Of a stretch of DNA of 5,297 nucleotides, positions 1-5,246 are shown in pieces. The DNA comes from an uncultured Lachnospiraceae bacterium (GTDB lineage Bacteria; Bacillota; Clostridia; Lachnospirales; Lachnospiraceae), in assembly GCA_946413945.1 (NCBI GenBank), contig CAMKMR010000143.1, forward strand, positions 1 through 5,297. Direction: 5' to 3'. Position numbers and translations under genes: made by a program. Below the pieces are notes generated by a model. That model was not told where the DNA came from, made no database searches, and saw only the letters and a program-made list of their open reading frames with translations. How positions within the stretch are numbered: position 1 is the stretch's first letter; the number at the start of each line of letters is the position of its first letter.

Positions 1-23
1 CTTTTTAGAGTCTTAAACTACAT

Positions 24-1286
24 TTAGTCAACAAGTACAGGGTTTTCATCTACAACCCAAGGAAGACCGTATTTATTAAGTGCTTCCATATATGGATCTG
101 GATCAAATTCGTCTGTTGTAAATACCCCCGGTTTCTTCCACTGACCAGTTGCAAGAAGCATAGTTCCGATCATAGCTGGAACACCTGTTGTATAAGAGAT
201 AGCCTGTGAACCAAGCTCCTTATAGCATTCCTGGTGATCGCATACGTTGTAGATATAGATCTTTCTTTCTTTTCCATCCTTCTTACCAGTGAAGATACAT
301 CCGATATTTGTCTTACCAACAGTTCTTGGTCCAAGAGAAGCTGGGTCTGGAAGAAGTGCTTTAAGGAACTGGATAGGAACGATCTCTGTTCCATTGTAGT
401 TAATAGGCTCTGTTGAAAGCATTCCAACATCTTCAAGGCATCTCATATGATCAAGATAGCTCTGTCCAAATGTCATAAAGAATCTGATCCTCTTTACTTC
501 AGGCATATTACGTCCAAGAGCTTCAATCTCTTCGTGATGAAGAAGGTACATATCCTTTTCTCCAACCTGATCGAAGTTATATTTTCTATGAATGCTCATA
601 GCAGGAATCTCAACCCACTTACCATTTTCAAGGTATGAACCAGGAGCTGATACTTCTCTTAAATTGATCTCAGGATTAAAGTTTGTTGCAAATGCATACC
701 CATGATCACCACCGTTGCAGTCAAGGATATCGATAGTATCTATCTCATCAAAATAATGCTTCTTTGCATAGGCTGCAAATACACTGGTTACACCTGGGTC
801 AAAACCTGTTCCAAGGATAGCTGTAAGACCAGCCTTTTCAAACTTCTCCTTATAAGCCCACTGCCATGAATAATCGAAATATGCAGAGAATCCAAGTTCC
901 TTGCATCTCTTGTCATAGACCTTTCTCCATTCAGGGTCATCAATATTTTCAGGCTCATAATTTGCTGTATCTACATAATGAACTCCTGCATTAAGGCAGG
1001 CATCCATAATTGTAAGATCCTGATAAGGAAGAGCTACATTTAAAACCATATCTGGAGCGTAATCCTTAATAAGAGCTGTTAATTCATCTACATTATCAGC
1101 ATCAACTTTTGCTGTTACAATGCGGGTCTTTGAACCCTCAGCCTCAATCTTTTTCTTTAAGTCGTCGCACTTTGAAACAGTGCGGCTGGCGATCATCATA
1201 TCTGTAAAGACCTCATCTAATTTTGCGATCTTCTGAATTGCTACCTGAGCTACACCTCCGCAGCCTATTACCATAACTTTGCTCAT
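24..1286 (-). CDS. Carboxynorspermidine/carboxyspermidine dehydrogenase (saccharopine dehydrogenase family)
   Basis: This is a 420-residue cytosolic NAD(P)H oxidoreductase. The family condenses aspartate beta-semialdehyde with putrescine (or diaminopropane) and reduces the imine, giving carboxyspermidine (or carboxynorspermidine), which NspC then decarboxylates. Seen in the sequence: an N-terminal Rossmann dinucleotide motif VIGCGGVAQ (residues 6-14), IASRT at 32-36 ending the second strand, and the GFDPGV motif (161-166) typical of saccharopine-dehydrogenase-like enzymes. The length fits the family. The reading frame stays open 37 codons further upstream, inside speE. I chose the ATG at 1286 because AGAGGAGG lies 10 nt before it (1297-1304) and the Rossmann fold starts at once. 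It begins 2 nt after the speE stop, so it is translated as an operon partner. A true saccharopine dehydrogenase of lysine metabolism is the alternative, but the polyamine neighbours argue against it. The preferred amine cannot be read from sequence. The next gene lies beyond the window. Confidence 0.88.
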   Translation of the reverse strand: MSKVMVIGCGGVAQVAIQKIAKLDEVFTDMMIASRTVSKCDDLKKKIEAEGSKTRIVTAKVDADNVDELTALIKDYAPDMVLNVALPYQDLTIMDACLNAGVHYVDTANYEPENIDDPEWRKVYDKRCKELGFSAYFDYSWQWAYKEKFEKAGLTAILGTGFDPGVTSVFAAYAKKHYFDEIDTIDILDCNGGDHGYAFATNFNPEINLREVSAPGSYLENGKWVEIPAMSIHRKYNFDQVGEKDMYLLHHEEIEALGRNMPEVKRIRFFMTFGQSYLDHMRCLEDVGMLSTEPINYNGTEIVPIQFLKALLPDPASLGPRTVGKTNIGCIFTGKKDGKERKIYIYNVCDHQECYKELGSQAISYTTGVPAMIGTMLLATGQWKKPGVFTTDEFDPDPYMEALNKYGLPWVVDENPVLVD

Positions 1287-1288
1287 AT

Positions 1289-2143
1289 CTATTTTTCCTC
1301 CTCTGAAAGAATATCCTCTACGTATTTTGGAAGCATAAATGCTCCTCTGTGAAGATTGGTAGTATAATACCAAGTCTTTAATTTTCTCTCGTTCCACTTA
1401 GCCGGATTAAAATCCTTAAGTGGATGATATTTTTTAGATGCAAATCCAAACATCCAGTATCCTGCAGGGCAGGTTGGAATGCTGGCCTGATATACACGGC
1501 TTATTGGAAATGATCTAAATACTTTTCTATGCATGGCACGGAACGCTGCCTCATCCTCATCATAGAAAGGGCTACCGTGCTGATATACCATAATCCCGTC
1601 TTCATGTAGAGCCTTAAAGCAGCTTCCATAAAACTCTCTGGTAAAAAGTCCTTCTGTATGTCCAAATGGATCAATAGAATCATTTATTATAAGGTCATAT
1701 TTATCCTGACACCTTCTAAGGAATCTAAGACCATCCATATTTGTGATATGAACTCTGTCATCATCAAATCCCTTTGCTGTCTCTGGGAAGAATTCCTTTG
1801 AAACCTTAACGAACATCTCGTCCTGCTCAACTACATCAATATTTTCGATTTCCGGATACATGGTAAGAACCTTAGCCACGCCTCCGTCACCACCACCGAT
1901 GATAAGCACATTTTTTACATTAGGGTGCACTGCCATAGGCACATGAACCACCATTTCGTTATAGATAAATTCATCAGCATCTGAGAAAATGATCTCTCCA
2001 TCCAGTACGATTATCTTTCCATATTCCGGAGTCTTAAATACATCTATCCTCTGGTAATCGCTCTGGCCTGAATATAACTGTTTTTCTACACGTACCTGGT
2101 GTCTTACATTATCAGTATCTGATTGTGAAAACCAAATTTCCAT
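1289..2143 (-). CDS. speE: Spermidine synthase family aminopropyltransferase
   Basis: This is a 284-residue cytosolic aminopropyltransferase. The family moves the aminopropyl group of decarboxylated S-adenosylmethionine to putrescine, giving spermidine and methylthioadenosine. Seen: an N-terminal beta domain ending in LDGEIIFSDADEFIYNEM (47-64), the nucleotide-binding loop IIGGGDGG (81-88), the acidic VVEQD after the second strand (104-108), MDG (136-138), and the active-site stretch NDSIDPFGHTEGLF (154-167), where D155 and D158 match the catalytic and amine-binding aspartates. The length is normal. The start at 2143 was chosen because AAGGAGG lies 6 nt upstream (2150-2156), overlapping the speA stop. 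An in-frame start at 2182 would overlap speA and lacks this site. Differences from familiar SpeE proteins are Asn62 in YNEM (often His or Gln) and GHTEGLF where GPxExLF is common. The acceptor could be agmatine or another amine. No speD, the source of the donor, is visible. Confidence 0.92.
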   Translation of the reverse strand: MEIWFSQSDTDNVRHQVRVEKQLYSGQSDYQRIDVFKTPEYGKIIVLDGEIIFSDADEFIYNEMVVHVPMAVHPNVKNVLIIGGGDGGVAKVLTMYPEIENIDVVEQDEMFVKVSKEFFPETAKGFDDDRVHITNMDGLRFLRRCQDKYDLIINDSIDPFGHTEGLFTREFYGSCFKALHEDGIMVYQHGSPFYDEDEAAFRAMHRKVFRSFPISRVYQASIPTCPAGYWMFGFASKKYHPLKDFNPAKWNERKLKTWYYTTNLHRGAFMLPKYVEDILSEEEK

Positions 2144-2154
2144 CAGCTGCCTCC

Positions 2155-3603
2155 TTATACCATAACATCTATCATCATACACTCAGGATCTCTTGTTCCC
2201 ATTAATGAACAACCTTTTTCTCTTGAGTAGTCAATATATTCTATTATTTCTTCTGTGATCAGCTCTCCCGGAGTAAGAATAGGAATTCCCGGTGGATAGC
2301 ACATTACTAATTCTCCGCTTATCTTTCCTGCAGCTTCCTTTACAGGAACTGACATCTTGCTTCCATAAAATGCCTCTTTCGGTGAAAGTTTTAATTCCGG
2401 CTGTATAAACTCTCCGCAGTAAAGATCATTTCTATCCTTTTCATAAACTCTCTTAATATCTTCAAGAGCTCCAACAAGTCTTTCAATATCCTGCATTCTG
2501 TCTCCAATGGATATATACGCAAGGATATTTCCAATATCGCCAAACTCTATCTGAATATCATATTCATCACGAAGGATATCATATACTTCAATACCTGTAA
2601 GACCTATGCCCTGAGTATAGACAGACAGCTTAGTTACATCGAAATCATATACACTGTCTCCATCAATAAGTTCACGGCCGTAAGCATAATAACCACCAAG
2701 ATCATTTATTTCTTCTCTTGCATATTCTGCCATTCTGGTAACCTTGCTGAAAGCTTCTCTTCCGTGCAGCGCAAGATTTCTTCTTGAAATATCAAGACTT
2801 GAGATAAGAAGATAAGAAGCACTTGTAGTCTGGGTAAGATTAATAATAGACTGCATGTATTCTCCATCTACATTTGGACCTGTAAGAAGTATTGAGCTCT
2901 GAGTCAGACTTCCTCCTGATTTATGCATTGAAACAGCTGCCATATCCGCGCCAGCTTCCATACCTGAAACAGGGAGTCCTTCTCCAAAATAAAGGTGAGT
3001 TCCATGAGCTTCATCTACAAGAGCTTTCATTCCTGCCTTATGAGCCATATCCACTAATTTCTTTAAATCAGATGCGATTCCATAATAAGTAGGATTATTT
3101 ACAAATATTGCCTTTGCATTCGGATGTTCCTTAATAGCTTTTTCAACTTCATGAGCTTCCATACCTGTTGCGATACCTATTTCCGGATTAACCTTAACCG
3201 GCACATAAACAGGGATACCGCCGCAAAGTACTAAAGCATTTATAACACTCTTATGCACATTTCTTGGAAGGATTATCTCATCACCATCTCTAATGGTAGC
3301 AAGGACCATGCACTGAACTGCTGATGTTGTTCCATTTACCATAAAGAAAGCTCTATCTGCTCCGAAGGCATCTGCTGTAAGATTCTCAGCTTCCCTGATA
3401 ACTGAAACAGGATGACTCAGGTTATCCAGCATCTTCATGGAATTAACATCCACTCCGACACATTTTTCTCCTAAGAAATCCAAAAGTTCTGTATTTCCTC
3501 TACCTCTTTTATGTCCAGGAACATCAAATGGTACCACTCTTCTTTTTCTAAGTTCTATCAGCGCATCATAAACCGGCGCCAACTGCTGTCTTACAATATT
3601 CAT
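2155..3603 (-). CDS. speA: Orn/Lys/Arg decarboxylase, fold type I PLP enzyme (probably arginine decarboxylase)
   Basis: This 482-residue enzyme belongs to the short Bacillus SpeA/YaaO-type branch of the Orn/Lys/Arg decarboxylases, which lack the long N-terminal wing domain of the E. coli inducible enzymes. It would release CO2 from arginine (giving agmatine), lysine or ornithine. Seen: DVPGHKRG at 27-34, the phosphate-binding NGTTSA (90-95), His117 in RNVHKS where the PLP ring is stacked, DEAHGTH (197-203) with the Asp that contacts the pyridine nitrogen, and SMHKSGGSLTQSS (225-237) with the Schiff-base Lys228. The C-terminal domain carries YPPGIPILTPGE (436-447). The protein is complete. The ATG at 3603 follows GGTGAG (3609-3614) by 5 nt, a weaker RBS than those of the two downstream genes. 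It is the first gene of the operon. Arginine specificity is inferred from the family and neighbours; lysine or ornithine use cannot be excluded. A long leader with a terminator precedes it. Confidence 0.93.
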   Translation of the reverse strand: MNIVRQQLAPVYDALIELRKRRVVPFDVPGHKRGRGNTELLDFLGEKCVGVDVNSMKMLDNLSHPVSVIREAENLTADAFGADRAFFMVNGTTSAVQCMVLATIRDGDEIILPRNVHKSVINALVLCGGIPVYVPVKVNPEIGIATGMEAHEVEKAIKEHPNAKAIFVNNPTYYGIASDLKKLVDMAHKAGMKALVDEAHGTHLYFGEGLPVSGMEAGADMAAVSMHKSGGSLTQSSILLTGPNVDGEYMQSIINLTQTTSASYLLISSLDISRRNLALHGREAFSKVTRMAEYAREEINDLGGYYAYGRELIDGDSVYDFDVTKLSVYTQGIGLTGIEVYDILRDEYDIQIEFGDIGNILAYISIGDRMQDIERLVGALEDIKRVYEKDRNDLYCGEFIQPELKLSPKEAFYGSKMSVPVKEAAGKISGELVMCYPPGIPILTPGELITEEIIEYIDYSREKGCSLMGTRDPECMMIDVMV

Positions 3604-3608
3604 GTCAT

Positions 3609-3650
3609 CTCACCCACTGATTATTTTTTTGCAACATTTGACTGGGTTGC
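3609..3650 (-). promoter_or_regulatory. speA ribosome binding site and overlapping alternative pairings
   Basis: Read on the minus strand, the speA Shine-Dalgarno sequence GGTGAG (3609-3614) lies 5 nt before the ATG. About 15 nt upstream of the site is an inverted repeat, GCAAC / GTTGC (3646-3650 with 3631-3635, 10-nt loop). The segment ACCCA (3643-3647), which overlaps its left arm, is complementary to TGGGT (3612-3616), which overlaps the Shine-Dalgarno. The two pairings exclude each other, so initiation could in principle be switched. The stems are only 5 bp, so this is a weak structural suggestion; the RBS itself is more secure. Confidence 0.4.
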
Positions 3651-3661
3651 TTAAAATGCAC

Positions 3662-3677
3662 TTTACTTAGTAGTAAA
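3662..3677. repeat. Short inverted repeat TTTACT-N4-AGTAAA
   Basis: TTTACT (3662-3667) and AGTAAA (3672-3677) form a perfect 6-bp inverted repeat with a 4-bp spacer, about 60 bp upstream of the speA start. It lies downstream of the only convincing promoter and of the leader terminator. It could be a protein-binding site that blocks elongation or a small hairpin in the leader. AT-rich DNA yields such repeats by chance, and no regulator is recognisable. Confidence 0.25.
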
Positions 3678-3723
3678 AATCCATAAGCCTTATATTTTCA
3701 AGCTTTATCGCTTTCTTTCCAGC

Positions 3724-3759
3724 AAAAAATAAAGCCAGAACGCGAAATGGCATCCTGGC
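3724..3759 (-). terminator. Intrinsic terminator inside the speA leader
   Basis: Transcribed on the minus strand, GCCAGGATGC (3759-3750) pairs with GCGTTCTGGC (3743-3734) around the 6-nt loop CATTTC. This makes a 10-bp stem with two G·U pairs, directly followed by TTTATTTTTT (3733-3724). On the plus strand no T-tract follows and the two wobble pairs become mismatches, so the signal acts leftward. No coding gene is seen between the promoter at 3993-4022 and this site. It therefore ends either a leader RNA (attenuation of speA) or a separate small RNA of about 260 nt. Confidence 0.82.
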
Positions 3760-3986
3760 AACATAGTCATTCTTATTTAAAGATTTTCTGCTTTTATTCG
3801 GAGAAGTCACGAAATATTTTGCAAATTATCTAACGAAATTTGACCATTTAGCAGGATTCATTCCTGAAAATTTAAGTTCTCCTGATCATCCAGATTTTAA
3901 GACTATCAGGACCGGCCTCTCACTTTCTCGTGCCGCCGGCTACTCAATCAATGTCGCTTTGCAAAACATTCCTGTCTGCTCACTTA
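3724..3986 (-). ncRNA. Candidate structured leader RNA / riboswitch-like attenuator or sRNA upstream of speA
   Basis: From the predicted start near 3986 to the terminator this gives a transcript of about 263 nt with no convincing ORF. Seen folding signals on the minus strand: a 15-bp closing stem between 3972-3958 and 3825-3811 (two G·U pairs); inside it GCCGGC/GCCGGU (3940-3935 with 3916-3911, one G·U), TCCTGAT/ATCAGGA (3911-3905 with 3886-3880) and CAGGA/TCCTG (3866-3862 with 3856-3852); and then the terminator hairpin. ATCCTG (3857-3852) is also complementary to CAGGAT (3757-3752) in the terminator's first arm, giving a possible 6-bp antiterminator. The GC content around 3880-3960 is clearly above that of the flanking DNA. 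I recognise no known riboswitch, T-box, SRP, 6S or tmRNA consensus. Position before a polyamine operon suggests sensing of a polyamine, arginine or a related signal, which is inference only. Confidence 0.5.
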
Positions 3987-3992
3987 TTTCAA

Positions 3993-4022
3993 AATATAGC
4001 ATTGTTTTAATTATTGTGTCAA
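3993..4022 (-). promoter_or_regulatory. Strong sigma-A promoter reading toward speA
   Basis: On the minus strand there is a perfect -35 box TTGACA (4022-4017), an 18-bp spacer ending in TGC, and the -10 box TATATT (3998-3993). The TGC makes this an extended -10 promoter. Transcription should start near 3984-3987. It is the best promoter in the window, yet it lies about 380 nt upstream of the speA start, with an intrinsic terminator in between. No comparable promoter is visible between the terminator and speA, so the operon probably depends on read-through from here. Confidence 0.72.
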
Positions 4023-4096
4023 TATGATTTATTCTTATTTTTTCTTAAAATATAGGCTTATTTTACCTTGCTGAAATATAAGTCCTGTCATATTTT

Positions 4097-4124
4097 TTGT
4101 TCGCTAAATAATCATATTTATAAT
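4097..4124 (+). promoter_or_regulatory. Candidate promoter for the plus-strand membrane-protein gene
   Basis: TTGTTC (4097-4102) and a perfect TATAAT (4119-4124) are 16 bp apart, which would start transcription near 4131 and give a 5' leader of about 140 nt. An overlapping alternative is TTGCTG (4068-4073), 17 bp, TATTTT (4091-4096). The AT-rich context makes both uncertain. Apart from these, the palindrome at 4137-4148 and a small near-palindrome TGTCTGCGGACA at 4199-4210, I see nothing else in the stretch from 4023 to the RBS at 4258. Confidence 0.35.
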
Positions 4125-4136
4125 AGTGATAAATGG

Positions 4137-4148
4137 TCAAATATTTGA
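4137..4148. promoter_or_regulatory. Perfect 12-bp palindrome, possible operator
   Basis: TCAAATATTTGA is a perfect palindrome lying 13 bp downstream of the candidate TATAAT at 4119-4124, where a repressor could block the plus-strand gene. Its left half belongs to the 13-bp repeat shared with 3838-3850. No regulator family can be named from the sequence. Confidence 0.3.
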
Positions 4149-4271
4149 TAAAGTTAGCATAATATATATCGTTTTTAATCTCAGCAAAGTTTACAATATG
4201 TCTGCGGACACTGCAAATCCCATTTCAGTTTCCATTGATATTTTATCTTAATTTTATAAGGAGAGTTATTA

Positions 4272-4955
4272 ATATCAAATCAAAGAAAAAAAGTCGTTGC
4301 AATTCTGGCATTCGTGCTTCTGGTTGCTGAGATAATAGGACTTATAATCTCAGTAATCAACCAATTAAAAAAAGGCAATCCTGCATATTATGTATTTAAA
4401 GCCTATACTCAGGATTCAAATATCCTTTCCATGTTTAGCGCTTTAGTTTTATTATTAGCAGCTGTTAAGGCAATCAAATCCGGATCAGAGATTTCTCATA
4501 AGGCTCTTGTATTCCGTTATGTGACTACATGTCTTACAACAGTTACTTTCCTTATAGTTGTTGTTGTACTTATGCCAAATAAAGATCCTGAAGTTGGTGG
4601 TTTTATAAATAACTTCTTTACTGGATCACTTTTCTGGTATCATGGTTTCTGCCCAATCCTTGCCTTTATTATGTTCCTTTTCTTTGAAGGAAAACATGAC
4701 CTTAAAGCAAAAAATATAATACTTGCTGTAATCCCAACTTTCTTATATGCGATAACTTGGGTTTCACTTGTTGCTTTTAATATCGTTCCGGACGAGGATG
4801 CACCATATCCATTCCTTAGAGTACATCAGCAGTCTGTTGGCGCATCAGTTATGTGGTGCTGCATCATCCTTGGTGTAGCTGCAGTTGTTGCAACAGTTTT
4901 ATACTTTATCGGAAGAGAAAAAAGTGTTTCTAAAAATGAAACAACAGAAGAGTAA
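4272..4955 (+). CDS. Six-helix membrane protein, FAR-17a/AIG1-like (Pr6Pr-type), probable ATA start
   Basis: This is a polytopic inner-membrane protein of unknown biochemical role. From ATA at 4272 it has 227 residues with hydrophobic segments at about 8-30, 49-68, 82-101, 119-139, 148-170 and 189-213, and a charged tail. The pattern YTQDSN (45-50) before helix 2, WYHGFCPILAF (122-132) in helix 4 and FFE at its end resemble the Pr6Pr / FAR-17a-AIG1-like family, some eukaryotic members of which are hydrolases. No function is claimed here. AAGGAG (4258-4263) lies 8 nt before ATA, and the basic start SNQRKK before helix 1 looks natural. No ATG exists there. The nearest standard codon, GTG at 4314, has no RBS and would cut into helix 1, giving 213 residues. 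It is a single-gene unit, divergent from the polyamine operon and closed by the terminator at 4997. The ORF is very secure; the start and the family name are less so. Confidence 0.85.
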   Translation: MSNQRKKVVAILAFVLLVAEIIGLIISVINQLKKGNPAYYVFKAYTQDSNILSMFSALVLLLAAVKAIKSGSEISHKALVFRYVTTCLTTVTFLIVVVVLMPNKDPEVGGFINNFFTGSLFWYHGFCPILAFIMFLFFEGKHDLKAKNIILAVIPTFLYAITWVSLVAFNIVPDEDAPYPFLRVHQQSVGASVMWCCIILGVAAVVATVLYFIGREKSVSKNETTEE

Positions 4956-4996
4956 TTATTGATAGCGAACAGCTGCTAAAATATATGGATGCAAAG

Positions 4997-5038
4997 AAAC
5001 ACCTCCAGCGGGCTAAACTGCCCTTTGGAGGTGTTTTT
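4997..5038 (+). terminator. Rho-independent terminator of the membrane-protein gene
   Basis: AAACACCTCCA (4997-5007) pairs perfectly with TGGAGGTGTTT (5026-5036). An inner GGGC/GCCC stem (5010-5013 with 5020-5023) sits around the loop TAAACT, and the T-rich run reaches 5038. It begins 41 nt after the stop codon of the upstream gene. On the minus strand the following tract is weaker (GTTTCTTT), so action is mainly rightward. Confidence 0.92.
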
Positions 5039-5059
5039 ACATTCTTATTTTTTAACTAT

Positions 5060-5149
5060 TTACTTAGTTGGATTTACATCCATCCTGACAATTACTTTCT
5101 TTTTATCATCATCAGATAATTTTAAGAGAAAACACCCTTTAATACCTAT
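5060..5149 (-). pseudogene. Possible decayed C-terminal gene fragment
   Basis: On the minus strand, 29 codons are open between an in-frame TGA (5150-5152) and a TAA (5060-5062). The last part reads LSDDDKKKVIVRMDVNPTK, which has the charged, alternating look of a real protein C-terminus. There is no upstream continuation in frame, no start codon before the Met near the end, and no RBS. It may be a remnant of a gene disrupted when an IS200/IS605-type element arrived to the right. I do not recognise the family, and chance is possible. The remaining DNA between 5039 and 5246 is AT-rich, and I see no other feature in it. Confidence 0.25.
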
Positions 5150-5246
5150 TCATAACACCATTTTTTCTTACTGACCTGTAATTAATTGAATATATGAAAA
5201 GTCCTAATAAAAGTATAAAAACATTTGATAAAACTACATATATAAT

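Larger units (their letters stand above)
3838..4142. repeat. 13-bp inverted repeat pair flanking the leader promoter
   Basis: ATTTGACCATTTA at 3838-3850 and its exact reverse complement TAAATGGTCAAAT at 4130-4142 lie on either side of the minus-strand promoter at 3993-4022. The right copy also overlaps the palindrome at 4137-4148, near a candidate plus-strand promoter. The shorter core ATTTGAC occurs again at 3636-3642. The copies could be sites for one regulator acting on both divergent transcripts. Chance is not excluded, because the DNA is AT-rich. Confidence 0.35.

Noticed and set aside
1287..1397. An N-terminal extension of the dehydrogenase beginning with MEREKIKDL.
   Set aside because: It overlaps the end of speE by more than 100 bp. 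The strong RBS at 1297-1304 and the Rossmann motif place the start at 1286.
2144..2182. An N-terminal extension of SpeE beginning MYDDRCYG.
   Set aside because: It overlaps speA and lacks an RBS, whereas AAGGAGG stands 6 nt before the ATG at 2143.
3631..3650. The GCAAC/GTTGC hairpin next to a T-run as a terminator.
   Set aside because: On the plus strand the T-run precedes the hairpin, and on the minus strand the hairpin is followed by A residues, so neither direction gives a terminator.
3706..3771. A short minus-strand ORF (MTMLPGCHFAF...) running through the terminator hairpin.
   Set aside because: There is no Shine-Dalgarno sequence, and the reading frame simply translates the terminator stem and U-tract.
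3767..4024. An 86-codon stop-free reading frame on the plus strand between speA and the membrane-protein gene.
   Set aside because: It has no ATG and no RBS, and it lies antisense to a region with a strong minus-strand promoter, wobble-paired stems and a minus-strand terminator. The raised GC content is better explained by structured RNA. A decayed gene is not fully excluded.
4145..4170. TTGATA followed by TATA-rich sequence as a plus-strand promoter.
   Set aside because: No -10 box lies at 16-18 bp; the TATA-like hexamers are only 7-14 bp away.
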